Assembly (NCBI RefSeq): GCF_000280925.3
Contig: NZ_CP012109.1
Location: forward strand, 4,484,501-4,548,500
Direction of reading: 5' to 3'
DNA: 64,000 nt
DNA from: Myxococcus hansupus
GTDB lineage: Bacteria; Myxococcota; Myxococcia; Myxococcales; Myxococcaceae
The position numbers and the translations under genes were made by a program. The stretch's first letter is position 1, and every line of letters starts with the position of its first letter. Of the stretch, positions 49,743 through 58,486 are shown piece after piece. The notes under the pieces were generated by a model that saw only the letters and a program-made list of their open reading frames with translations, was not told the DNA's origin and made no database searches.

Positions 49743-52700
49743 TCATCGCAGCACCTCCCCGCGCCACGCGGTGGGCGCCTGCGCCGCGTCATCCGACGGC
49801 TGCTGTCCCGCCGGTTCCTGTCCCGGCTCCGTGGGCTTCTCGGACTCCGGCACGGGCGTCGTGGCGGTGGCGCCTTCCAGCACCCGCACCAGGTCCGAGC
49901 GCACCAGCGTGTCACTGCCGCGGTAGTTCACCTGCCGCACCTGCGCGTAGGCGCCGGGGCGCAGGCGGTTCACCTGGTCCTGCGCCGTCAGGGTCCACGG
50001 GCTGTAGACCCCCAGCTCGTAGGCCTTCTCCAGCGCCTTCTCCAGGGCCTCGGACGCCTTGTCCTCCAGCGGCAGGGCCAGGTTCTCCAGCTCGCCGCGG
50101 TACATGGCGAGCTGCTCCTCGTCGAGCCCCGTCGGATCCGGCGAGTCCATGATGTTGCGCGCGAAGTCCGCGTACGCCAGGCCCACGCGGGTGAGGGCCG
50201 CGATGCCCCAGTCACCCGAGCCGGTGGAGAGCACCGCGAGGTACTCCTTCTCCAGCCGCTGAATCTCCTTCTGCTTCGCCGCGAGGTCCCGGCGGATGGT
50301 GCTCACCCGCGAGAAGCGGATGCCCGTGTAGCGCTTCCACGCCGGCTCCACCGACAGGAAGCGCGCGTGGCCGTACGCATTGAGCACCGCCGTGTCCTTG
50401 CGAGCGTTCTCCGGCAGGCGGTTCCACGCCTTCACCAGCTCGCCCTGCACGCGCTCCTGCTCTCGCGCGTTCTTCAGTTGCTCGTACGCGAGCAGCTCGT
50501 GGTAGCGCGCCAGGTACACCTGCGCGGAGCTGGAGCGCGAATCCCGCCCGTAGGTCTCCGCGAAGGCACCAAAGGCGCGGGCCGCCTCGCTCCAGCGCTT
50601 CTCCTTCTCCCACGCGCTGGCCGCCGCGAAGGCCACCTGCGGCACGTCCTTGCGGTCCTTGAAGCGGGACACGTAGGCGTTGTAGGCGGCCACGGCCTTC
50701 TGCGGCTCGCCGGCGCCCTCCCACCACACACCCGCGTTGAACTGCGCGTCCGCCACCCAGCCACCGGCCTCGTCCACCAAGGCCTTGCGCTCGGCGGACA
50801 GGCGCTCGCGCCGGGTCTCCGCGTCCTCCGCGCCCGGCGCGACGTCCGCCTTGGCGGTGGCCTTGGGCTTGGACTTCTTGCCGTCGGCGTCCTGGGCCTT
50901 CAGCGCGGCGTCGTAGCTGGCGACGAAGGACTCCGCCATGGTGGCGGCCTTGCGGTACTCCGCGACCTTCTCGTAGAGACCGGCCAGCGAGTAGCGCGCC
51001 TTCAATTCGAACGGGCTGCGCGGGTACTCCTTGAGGAAGCGCTCACCCGCGGCCAGCCCCTTGTCGATTTCGCCCGCCTCCTGCGCGATGACCATCGCGT
51101 AGGTGAGCGCGCGGTCGGCGTTCTCCGACTTGGGGAACTCCGTCACGAAGCGAAGGAACTCCTCGGCGGCCTTCTTCGGGTTCTTCTCCTTCTTGTAGAC
51201 GATTTCGTCCACCCACTTGTACTGGCTGCCTTCGACGACGCGGCTGACGCGCACGGCGAAGTCCGTACCGGGCTTGGACAGCTTCTTGTTGTCGAGGAAC
51301 TTGCGCGACAGCGTGTTGAGCTCGAGCCACTCCTCGCGGCTCTCCAGCACGTACATGGTGAGGTCGGCCGCGTCCCGCGAGCGCCGCTCCTCCGGGAACT
51401 TCTCGATGATCTCCCCGAAGCGCCGCGCCGCGTCCACGAAGTGGCTGCGGTCGTAGAGGATGACCGCGGACTGGTAGCGCAGGTCGATTTCATCCGGCGA
51501 GTTCGGGTACAGCTTCACGTACACGTCGCACGCGGCGACGAGCCGGTCCTCGAACTTCGTGAGCGGCTCCTCCTGCCGGTCCTTCGCGTCGCGCTTGACG
51601 ATCTTCTGCTTGGCGACGTCGCCCTTGTCCTTCTTCTCGTCGACCTTCTGGCCGTCGCGCAGGTCGCTCTTGGCAATCTGCCCCCGCTCGATCTTCACCA
51701 GCTTGTCGTAGGCGAGGATGGCGTTGTACGAGGCGCTCTTGCGGTACGCCTCGTTGGAGACCTCGCGCGCCGTGTCGCGGTCGGGAATCTTGAATGCCAC
51801 CACGGCGTCGTACTCGGCCGCCGCGGCCTCCCACTCCTCCAGGGCCCAGAGGATTTCCGCATAGAAGAAGCGGAGGTTGAAGGCGGAGTCCGCCACGAAG
51901 TCCGGGTTCGCGTTGGAGGCGAACGCGTCCACGTACTGCTTGTAGATGTCGCGCGCGAGCCGGTAGGTCTCCACCTGGCGCGTCTTCTGCGCCTCCTGGT
52001 GGTACTCGGTCACCATGACGCGCATGGCCTCTTCGGTGACGTTGAAGGCGTTGCGCAGGACGGTCGTCTTGTCCTCGTTGGCCTTCCACCACTCGCCGCC
52101 CGGGCTGTAGAGGTCCACCATCCGCTTCATTTCCTTGCGGACCGTCTGGCGCTGGCGGAGCCCCTCGTGGGCGCGGACGATGGCCTGCTGGTACTCGGGC
52201 GCGTTGGCGCCCATGGGCGCGTCGTCCACGAGCGTGCGGTACGTGAGGATGGCGCTGTCGAAGTGACCCGCGTCCACCAGGCCCGCCGCCGTCTTCGCCA
52301 GCAGCCGGCCCACGCGCTGCTCCGGCGCCTTCTCCTTGAAGTAGGCGATGGCCTGCTTGGGCTGGTCCAACTGGACGTAGAAGACCGTCAAGTCGTTGAG
52401 CGCCTCGGTGCGCAGGTCGCCCAGCTCCGGGCTCTTGGCGGCGTAGTCCACCACCTCGTGCAGCTTCTTCAGGCCCGGCTCGTAGTCGCCGGTGTTGTAG
52501 TCACACCAGGACAGCTTGTAGACGGCGTAGGCGTAGATCTTGGGCACGCCCGAGTCCCGCGCCTTCTCGTAGTTCTGCTTGGCGGGGATGAGCTTGTTGT
52601 TCTCGAAGTAGTGGTTGCCGAGCTGGATGTACGCGTCCGGCACGAACTGCGACTTGGGGAAGTCGCGGATCAACTCCTCGTAGCGGGCCACCGCGTCCTC

Positions 52701-53378
52701 GCGGCGTCCCAGCTCGTAGTAGTTGTAGCCCATGGAGAAGAGCACTTCGTCGCGCTGCGGATAGTCCGGATAGGCGCGGAGGATCTCCTCGTAGATGCCC
52801 ATCGTCTCCGTGCGGTAGCGCTCGCTGTCGCGGTGGTCCTGCTTCGGGGCCTCCACCTTCTCGCCCCGCGCCACGGCCGCGTCGAACTTCTTCTCCGCCT
52901 CCAGGAAGCGCGTCATCTCCACCTGGTAGAGGTACTTGGACTTCTCCCAGTAGAGCTCCGACAGGCGGTAGAGCATCTCCGCCTTCTGCGGGTTGCCGTC
53001 CCGCAGCTTGGGGATGAGCCGCTTGAAGGCCTCGATGGCCTCGTCACGCTTCTTGTCCGCGAGCGCGTCGCGCTTCGCATCGGGGATGCGCGGCAGCTCC
53101 GCGAACTTCGCCGAGGCCGGCTGCACCCGCGCCGGGCCCTGACGCACGTCCTCGGGCGCGACACCCGGCGGCGGCGCCTTCTCCTCCGCCTTGCTGGCCG
53201 CCTGCGGCTTCGCGGCCTTCTTCTTGCCCGCGGCCTTGGCCCCGGAGCTCTTCGACGCGGACGCCGAGACGGGCTTCTTTCCCGCCCTCCGGGTCTGCGT
53301 TTCCGCCGCCTCTCCCACCCCGCCGGTGATGAGCACCGCGCCCACCGCCAACGCACCGAAACGAAGAACCACCTTCAT
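49743..53378 (-). CDS. nfsD: giant periplasmic TPR protein NfsD
   Basis: This 1211-residue protein has a signal (MKVVLRFGALAVGAVLITGG), a Lys/Ala-rich segment and then many helical TPR-like repeats along its whole length (KAEMLYRLSELYWEKSKYLY, YPDYPQRDEVLFSMGYNYYE, VPDAYIQLGNHYFENNKLIP, KARYSLAGLYEKVAEYRKAA). ATG 53378 follows AGGAGC. Size and repeats match NfsD and its gliding paralogue GltD/AgmU, long periplasmic scaffolds. It is the largest gene of the locus and overlaps the frame of nfsE by a stop/start contact. The gap to nfsC holds a hairpin. Confidence 0.85.
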   Translation of the reverse strand: MKVVLRFGALAVGAVLITGGVGEAAETQTRRAGKKPVSASASKSSGAKAAGKKKAAKPQAASKAEEKAPPPGVAPEDVRQGPARVQPASAKFAELPRIPDAKRDALADKKRDEAIEAFKRLIPKLRDGNPQKAEMLYRLSELYWEKSKYLYQVEMTRFLEAEKKFDAAVARGEKVEAPKQDHRDSERYRTETMGIYEEILRAYPDYPQRDEVLFSMGYNYYELGRREDAVARYEELIRDFPKSQFVPDAYIQLGNHYFENNKLIPAKQNYEKARDSGVPKIYAYAVYKLSWCDYNTGDYEPGLKKLHEVVDYAAKSPELGDLRTEALNDLTVFYVQLDQPKQAIAYFKEKAPEQRVGRLLAKTAAGLVDAGHFDSAILTYRTLVDDAPMGANAPEYQQAIVRAHEGLRQRQTVRKEMKRMVDLYSPGGEWWKANEDKTTVLRNAFNVTEEAMRVMVTEYHQEAQKTRQVETYRLARDIYKQYVDAFASNANPDFVADSAFNLRFFYAEILWALEEWEAAAAEYDAVVAFKIPDRDTAREVSNEAYRKSASYNAILAYDKLVKIERGQIAKSDLRDGQKVDEKKDKGDVAKQKIVKRDAKDRQEEPLTKFEDRLVAACDVYVKLYPNSPDEIDLRYQSAVILYDRSHFVDAARRFGEIIEKFPEERRSRDAADLTMYVLESREEWLELNTLSRKFLDNKKLSKPGTDFAVRVSRVVEGSQYKWVDEIVYKKEKNPKKAAEEFLRFVTEFPKSENADRALTYAMVIAQEAGEIDKGLAAGERFLKEYPRSPFELKARYSLAGLYEKVAEYRKAATMAESFVASYDAALKAQDADGKKSKPKATAKADVAPGAEDAETRRERLSAERKALVDEAGGWVADAQFNAGVWWEGAGEPQKAVAAYNAYVSRFKDRKDVPQVAFAAASAWEKEKRWSEAARAFGAFAETYGRDSRSSSAQVYLARYHELLAYEQLKNAREQERVQGELVKAWNRLPENARKDTAVLNAYGHARFLSVEPAWKRYTGIRFSRVSTIRRDLAAKQKEIQRLEKEYLAVLSTGSGDWGIAALTRVGLAYADFARNIMDSPDPTGLDEEQLAMYRGELENLALPLEDKASEALEKALEKAYELGVYSPWTLTAQDQVNRLRPGAYAQVRQVNYRGSDTLVRSDLVRVLEGATATTPVPESEKPTEPGQEPAGQQPSDDAAQAPTAWRGEVLR

Positions 53379-53487
53379 GCGAGCTCCTGCCGTGAAGCCG
53401 ACCCGGCATGCGGGCAACGCAGCACCCACTGACGAGGGACGACGCAAAGTAGATGCGCACTTCTGGATTGAGAAGTGGCCAAGACGA

Positions 53488-53527
53488 AGGGGCCGCATCC
53501 GCGATACATCGCGCGGAGACGGCCCCT
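53488..53527 (-). promoter_or_regulatory. hairpin between nfsC and nfsD
   Basis: AGGGGCCG (53488-53495) pairs with CGGCCCCT (53520-53527), and inside it CGCGAT pairs with ATCGCG. It lies 39 bases after the nfsC stop in a 187-base gap. Only a weak T content follows, so it may attenuate or process the transcript rather than end it. Confidence 0.5.
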
Positions 53528-53565
53528 CGAAGGTGCGACGTTGGGCGACAATGCCGCCCATGAAC

Positions 53566-55104
53566 TCACGGCGTTTGTTCCGCCGTCTTCGCGGGACAGC
53601 CACGCTTCAGCGTGTATTGGTAATAACCAATCTCATCGCGCCAGAACTCGCCCTGGAACTTCCAGTAGTTCCACGCCGCGCCAGGCATCTTCGGGCGATA
53701 CAAAGACTGGCGCGTCAGCAGCGCCTTCTGGTCCACGCCCGCCATCAGCAAATCCTTCTCATCCAATGCCGTCTGCACGCGGATGATTTCCGCCTGGTCG
53801 GAGAAGGTCCGCAGATTGTCCGATGCTTCACGGATGCGGCTCTGCGCCAGCGTGCCACCCACCTGAAGCAAGGTGCTTCGCACGTCCTCCAGCGAGGCGG
53901 TGGTCTGCGCCGCCAGCGGCGTGCCCCGCCACCGGCCACCGGCCAGTGTCTTCTTTTCGGTGTCCACGCGATCCAGCATCCGCATCACCTCGCGGATGCG
54001 CTCGTTGTTGCGCAGCCACAGGTACACGGGGCGCGGGAGCCGGCGGTTCTCCGCGGCCACCAGGTTGTAGGACTGCACCAGCGCCTCTTCCTCGCCAGCG
54101 AAGGGCTCGAGCTGCTTCTCCATGGGGCCGTACAGCTCGTCGAAGGCCGCCAGCGTCGTCTTCACCTCGTCGTAGAGACACGAGTAGTAATAGACAGTCG
54201 CCTTGAGAATCCACGACTCGGGCTGGAAGGCGCCTTCGAACTGAGGCGCGTGCAACGCCTGGAGGCTGCCGAGCGCGCCGCCGAAGTCCTCGTTCTGGAA
54301 GCGCGCGAAGCCGTTCTCGAAGAGCGCCTGGTCCCAGTAGCGTGAGTAACGCGGCACCCGCTCATACGCGGCGCTGGCATCCGCGTACTCACCGCGGCGG
54401 TAGTGGAGCCGGCCCAGCGCGATGAGCGCCAGGTGCTGCGTGGCGCGCAAATCGAGCTGCCCTTCCTTCGCGGCCAACACCGCGTTGAAGGCGGCCAGCG
54501 CCTCCTTGTCCAGCACGGTGGCCTCACCGGGGCGCCCCGGGAAGCGCGGATCCGACAGCACCACGCCCAGCAGGTAGCGTGACTTCGCGTAGACGCGGCT
54601 GTCCTGGGGCACCGCCTCCAGCAGCGAGCGCGCCTCCTCGAAGCGACTCTTGCGCTGGCTCACCGTGCCCACCAGGTAGTTGATGCGCGCGAGCACCTCC
54701 TTGGGCAGCGTCACCCACCGGTCCCGGACGTCATCGGTGTAGGCCTGGTTGAGGATGCTGGGGATGAGGTTGTGCTCATCCAACTGCTGCTGCATGTCCA
54801 CCAGCCCCTCCACCGCCTTCAGGTACGAGGGGTGCGAGGGCCCGGCGTTGACGATGGCCGCGTAGGCGATGAAGGCGGCGACGGGCAGGCCCTTCTTGGC
54901 CAGGGCCTGTCCCAGGAAGTACTCCGACTTGCCCTTCACTTCCGGGTCGGAGGCGCGCTCCGCGAGGTCGAAGAAGAGCGGCGCGGCGGTGTCCATGTCA
55001 CCGGCGTTGAAGGCGGCCAGCGCGCGGTTGTAGCCGCCCGGGTCCTGCTGGGCGAGCACCGTGAGCGGCGCCAGGGCGACGAAGAGGCTGAGCAGTCGTT
55101 TCAT
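53566..55104 (-). CDS. nfsC: periplasmic TPR-like protein NfsC
   Basis: This 512-residue protein has a signal peptide (MKRLLSLFVALAPLTVLA) and helical repeats of the TPR/SEL type (YNRALAAFNAGDMDTAAPLF, GKSEYFLGQALAKKGLPVAA, LGRLHYRRGEYADASAAYER). A helical C-terminal region of about 200 residues follows. ATG 55104 gives the best signal; an ATG at 55128 overlaps the nfsB stop, so translation may be coupled. Position three in the locus and the repeat type match NfsC (paralogue GltC). It probably bridges barrels and scaffold proteins in the periplasm. Confidence 0.78.
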   Translation of the reverse strand: MKRLLSLFVALAPLTVLAQQDPGGYNRALAAFNAGDMDTAAPLFFDLAERASDPEVKGKSEYFLGQALAKKGLPVAAFIAYAAIVNAGPSHPSYLKAVEGLVDMQQQLDEHNLIPSILNQAYTDDVRDRWVTLPKEVLARINYLVGTVSQRKSRFEEARSLLEAVPQDSRVYAKSRYLLGVVLSDPRFPGRPGEATVLDKEALAAFNAVLAAKEGQLDLRATQHLALIALGRLHYRRGEYADASAAYERVPRYSRYWDQALFENGFARFQNEDFGGALGSLQALHAPQFEGAFQPESWILKATVYYYSCLYDEVKTTLAAFDELYGPMEKQLEPFAGEEEALVQSYNLVAAENRRLPRPVYLWLRNNERIREVMRMLDRVDTEKKTLAGGRWRGTPLAAQTTASLEDVRSTLLQVGGTLAQSRIREASDNLRTFSDQAEIIRVQTALDEKDLLMAGVDQKALLTRQSLYRPKMPGAAWNYWKFQGEFWRDEIGYYQYTLKRGCPAKTAEQTP

Positions 55105-55127
55105 GGCGGTTCGGGTCTTCCTGCGCA

Positions 55128-56450
55128 TCAAAAGAGGACAGAGAAGCCGGCGTAGAAGCTGACGTTGTTGAGGACGTCGGAGGACGGCTCGGCCACCAGG
55201 TCGCGGCCCAGGATGATGTCCTCGCGGTAGTTCTTCCGGGTCTTCGGGTCCACGCCGTCGAACCGCTGGTAGCGGCAGCTACCGCTCAGGTTCAGCGAAG
55301 CGAAGTCCTGGTTGGAGGAGCGCGCCGCCTCCAGCGCCTCGAAGTCGGCCAGGTTGCAGCCGTCCACCCGGTCCACGCGCGCGGTGTAGATGAGGTCGCG
55401 GACCTCCACGCGCAACGCGTACGACTCACCGAACTGGAGGCGGAAGCCGCCGCCCACCGAGCCGAGGAACTTGGTGCCCGTGTCACCGAAGCGCGCGGGC
55501 ACGTTGAAGGACTGGCCGTCCACCTCGTTGGTCACCGCGGGGCGGATGAGGTGCCGCGTGGACCCCACGCCCGCGCCGCCGCTGAGCACCACGCTGAACT
55601 GCGCCAGCGAGTTGTTGAGGAAGGCGAACTTGCCGTACAGCGGCGTCACTTCCACGCCCGCGTGCGCGCCCCAGACGAGCAGCAGCGACGAGGCCGCCTG
55701 CGCCTGCTCGCGGACCTTGTCGATGAGCTCCAGGTTGAAGGCGCTCTCGTTGGAGTACCAGTTGTACTGGCCCATCACCTGGAGCGCGAAGTTCTCCTGC
55801 AGGTGGTAGGTGTAGTGCGCCGCCGTGCCCGCGTGGTTGGTGTACTTGCCGTTCACCTGCACCGTGGCCGGGTACACCGTCAGCTCGTGCCGGCCCTCGT
55901 CCGCGAAGCGCTTCTTCTGGACGATGTGCACCGACACGTTGGGGTTGTAGAGCGGCGCGCCGTTCACCAGCCGCTGCTGCTGGACATCCGTGGTGCGAGG
56001 CGCATCCGACGACTCCAGGTCGGCCGCGAGCACCGGCGCGTCATCCGGCACGGGCGGCGCCTCCTGGCCGGCCATGTCCGTTGCCGGCGGCGCCGTCTGC
56101 GACTCCACCGTGGGCGCGGGCTCGGTGGCCGGCATCGGCTCCGACGCCAGGCCCGCTTCATCCGCGGAAGCGGGCGTGCGCTCCCGCTCGGGCGCCGTGC
56201 CCGTGCCGTGGCTGGGCGCGGAGTCGGAGCGGACGTTCGTGGTTCCGGGGACCCGAGGCTCGGGACGGGACGCCGGGACGCTGGGCGCCTCCGGGAGCGA
56301 GGCCGGCTGCGTGGGAGGCGGCACGGCCGTCTCCGCACCGGGCGCGGGCACCTGCTGGACCTGCGCCAACGCGAAGGCCGGAGCCGGGACGCGCGGCGCG
56401 GCCTGGGTGGCCGTGGCGACAAGGAGCGCGAGGGACAGAATCGGTCGCAT
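55128..56450 (-). CDS. nfsB: outer-membrane barrel with Pro-rich N-terminus, NfsB
   Basis: This 440-residue exported protein begins MRPILSLALLVATATQAAP. Residues 35-160 form a Pro/Ala/Glu-rich flexible arm, and the rest is a barrel of amphipathic strands (YTYHLQENFALQVMGQYNWY, GAHAGVEVTPLYGKFAFLNN, YALRVEVRDLIYTARVDRV) ending NVSFYAGFSVLF with a terminal Phe. The arm is long enough to reach through the periplasm. It starts 12 bases after nfsA and overlaps nfsC, so A, B and C form one tightly coupled unit. It matches NfsB (paralogue GltB). Confidence 0.78.
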   Translation of the reverse strand: MRPILSLALLVATATQAAPRVPAPAFALAQVQQVPAPGAETAVPPPTQPASLPEAPSVPASRPEPRVPGTTNVRSDSAPSHGTGTAPERERTPASADEAGLASEPMPATEPAPTVESQTAPPATDMAGQEAPPVPDDAPVLAADLESSDAPRTTDVQQQRLVNGAPLYNPNVSVHIVQKKRFADEGRHELTVYPATVQVNGKYTNHAGTAAHYTYHLQENFALQVMGQYNWYSNESAFNLELIDKVREQAQAASSLLLVWGAHAGVEVTPLYGKFAFLNNSLAQFSVVLSGGAGVGSTRHLIRPAVTNEVDGQSFNVPARFGDTGTKFLGSVGGGFRLQFGESYALRVEVRDLIYTARVDRVDGCNLADFEALEAARSSNQDFASLNLSGSCRYQRFDGVDPKTRKNYREDIILGRDLVAEPSSDVLNNVSFYAGFSVLF

Positions 56451-56462
56451 AGTCAGGTGGAC

Positions 56463-57284
56463 CTAGAAGGAGAAGGTGTAGCCAAGGTCGAACTGCACCA
56501 GGTGCGTGAGGCCAGGGCTGCGAGCGGGCTCACCCGTCGCCTCGCCCGCCTCCCATGCGTCGCGCACCAGATTGACGCGGTAGTTGTCCCGGAAGACCCA
56601 GTCGCGCAGCTCCAGGCGCACGCCGTGCCGCTCGAGGATGAAGAAGCGGAAGCCCACCGCGGCGGACACCACCGGGGCCACGCGCGACTCCTTCACCCAG
56701 TAGTTCTGGGAGGCGGAGCCGCGATCATCCACGGACGTGCGGTTGTCACAGATGCCCAGTTGGCGGTTCACCACCTGGGTGCACTGGATGACGGAGTTGC
56801 GCTGGAACGAGGCCAGGCCGCCGCCCGCCCAGACGTAGGCCTGGAAGTGCGCGGGCAGGTCCGACAGCAGGCTGAGCTTGCCGTAGATGGGCGCCCACCG
56901 GACGCCGGCCACCCCGTGCAGGTTCATCTGCCAGAGGTCCTCCAGCTCGTCGGTGACGCGCTTGTCCTCGCGGTTGAGGAAGCTTTCGGAGATGGACCGC
57001 GCCAGGCCCGTGTGACGGCTGGCCGCGTAGCCGGCGCGCGCCTCCACCGCGAAGGTGTCGAAGAGGTTGTAGGCGACACCGGCGTTGAAGACGTAGTGCG
57101 CCGTCAGGTGGGTCTGCAGCGGCAGGCCCACGCCGAAGGACACCTCCAGGTTGCCGCCCGGTTCGTACAGCCGGTTGCGGACCACGACGTTGTCGAGGAC
57201 GTTCTCGTCGTCCTGCGCCGCGGAGATTGGCGCCGCCAGCGAGACTGCCAACGAAGCAAAGACGCAGAGCGTGCGTGCGATCAT
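56463..57284 (-). CDS. nfsA: outer-membrane beta-barrel NfsA
   Basis: This 273-residue protein has a signal peptide (MIARTLCVFASLAVSLAAPI) and a barrel of amphipathic strands (NLEVSFGVGLPLQTHLTAHY, GVAYNLFDTFAVEARAGYAA, FRFFILERHGVRLELRDWVF) ending LVQFDLGYTFSF with a C-terminal Phe. It is the first gene of the locus and matches NfsA (paralogue GltA). The promoter should lie in the 381 bases upstream, but no clear -35/-10 or -24/-12 pair stands out there. Confidence 0.78.
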   Translation of the reverse strand: MIARTLCVFASLAVSLAAPISAAQDDENVLDNVVVRNRLYEPGGNLEVSFGVGLPLQTHLTAHYVFNAGVAYNLFDTFAVEARAGYAASRHTGLARSISESFLNREDKRVTDELEDLWQMNLHGVAGVRWAPIYGKLSLLSDLPAHFQAYVWAGGGLASFQRNSVIQCTQVVNRQLGICDNRTSVDDRGSASQNYWVKESRVAPVVSAAVGFRFFILERHGVRLELRDWVFRDNYRVNLVRDAWEAGEATGEPARSPGLTHLVQFDLGYTFSF

Positions 57285-57665
57285 AATCCTGCCCGGCCCG
57301 TGGGGTGGGCCGCCATGAGCGGGAGTGTCTGGACTCCCCGAGCCACGGAGCCCGCGTCACTCAGCGGGACTCCTTCGTGGCGCCTGGATGTGCGCACGGC
57401 TTCCCAGACCGACAAGCCGAGATGGCCGGGAGTCGGAATTCTTTTCACGGTCGTCCCCACCGGACGCCCACCGGTCAACGTTTCCGGGGCATGCCGTGGC
57501 ACGGGACGTGATGGAGCAGGCAGCCGGGTCGTCACGCGGGGCAAGCACCTGCCCACCCGCGGAAACCGCACGCGCCCTGCCCCGCAAAGCAAACGCCCCG
57601 CCCGGATGCCCGGAGAACCGGGCCCGGAAGCGGGGCGTTTCGAGCGTCAGACGCTCAGCAGCGAA
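57285..57665. other. 381-base region between nfsA and rplC
   Basis: No convincing gene is present. The right part holds the rplC terminator (57591-57640). The left part must contain the nfs promoter. A GG-N10-GC pair can be read on the minus strand near 57398-57411, but it lacks the rest of the sigma-54 consensus and I do not claim it. Confidence 0.5.
57591..57640 (-). terminator. terminator of rplC
   Basis: AAACGCCCCGC (57591-57601) pairs perfectly with GCGGGGCGTTT (57630-57640), with a smaller CCCGG/CCGGG hairpin inside. On the minus strand the stem ends in TTT and is followed by GCTTTG. It begins 26 bases after the rplC stop. Confidence 0.75.
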
Positions 57666-58340
57666 CTACGCGCCGCGCGCGGCCTTGTGCTGCGCGCGCA
57701 TGGCCGCCTTGATGCTGGGACGGATGTAGACGACGCCGTCCCGGTGACCGGCCACGGCGCCCTTCACGAGCACCAGGCCCTTCTCCACGTCCACTTCCAC
57801 GACGGTCAGGTTCTGGGTGGTGACCTGATCCACGCCGTAGTGGCCGGGCATCTTCTTGTTCGGGTACACGCGGCCCGGCGTCTTACGCTGACCGATGGCG
57901 CCCGGGTGACGCTGGTACTCGTGCGTACCGTGCGTCTTGGTCTGAGAGCCCTTGAAGTTCCAGCGGCGCATGACGCCGGCGAAACCGCGACCCTTGGTGA
58001 CGCCCGTGACGTCGACCAGCTCGCCCTTGGCGAACATGTCGGCCTTGACGGCGTCGCCCACGTTGAAGGAGGCAGCCTCCTCCGGCGTGACGCGGAACTC
58101 CTTCAGGTGGCGGCGGTAAGGCGCGTTGGCCTTCTTGAAGAAGCCCCGCTCGGCCAGGTTGAGAATCTTCTCGCGGATCTCACCGTAACCGATGGTCACC
58201 GCGGAGTACTTGTCCTTCTCCGGGGTGCGCTTGCCAACGACCTGGCAGGTGCCCACGTCGATCACCGTGACCGGGACGAGGTTGCCCTCATCGTTGAACA
58301 CCTGGGTCATGCCGATCTTCTTGCCAATCAGACCCTTCAC
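57666..58340 (-). CDS. rplC: ribosomal protein L3
   Basis: This 224-residue L3 starts MKGLIGKKIGMTQVFNDEGN (GTG start) and has TGVTKGRGFAGVMRRWNFKG, GTHEYQRHPGAIGQRKTPGR and VYPNKKMPGHYGVDQVTTQN, the loop that reaches the peptidyl-transferase centre. It is complete and well conserved. It is not followed by rplD, rplW or rplB as in the usual S10 operon; instead it has its own promoter, about 97 bases of leader and a terminator. It is either an isolated single copy or an extra one. Confidence 0.95.
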   Translation of the reverse strand: MKGLIGKKIGMTQVFNDEGNLVPVTVIDVGTCQVVGKRTPEKDKYSAVTIGYGEIREKILNLAERGFFKKANAPYRRHLKEFRVTPEEAASFNVGDAVKADMFAKGELVDVTGVTKGRGFAGVMRRWNFKGSQTKTHGTHEYQRHPGAIGQRKTPGRVYPNKKMPGHYGVDQVTTQNLTVVEVDVEKGLVLVKGAVAGHRDGVVYIRPSIKAAMRAQHKAARGA

Positions 58341-58436
58341 GTCGTCCTCACTGCCAGCGCGCTGGTGGCGCGGAAAAACCCAATAAGTTCAATGACCTGG
58401 ACTGCACGCGTCCCCGCGGTCGCCAGGAAGCGGCGC

Positions 58437-58464
58437 AATGTAGCAGACAGGTCCCCGCCGTCAA
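58437..58464 (-). promoter_or_regulatory. sigma-70-type promoter of rplC
   Basis: On the minus strand: TTGACG (58464-58459), a 16-base spacer, TACATT (58442-58437). It lies 96 bases upstream of the GTG start, leaving a leader long enough for translational control. Confidence 0.65.
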
Positions 58465-58486
58465 GCACTACGGGCGGGTGCCCCTC

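Noticed and set aside
49725-53432. Plus-strand open frame of over 1200 codons opposite nfsD
   Set aside because: It is a shadow of the TPR gene; the codon-position GC pattern fits the minus strand, and the predicted protein is Leu/Arg/Val-rich without any fold signature.
57398-57411. Possible sigma-54 promoter for nfsA on the minus strand
   Set aside because: Only the GG and GC positions fit; the bases between and around them do not match TGGCAC...TTGC, and such pairs are frequent by chance in GC-rich DNA.
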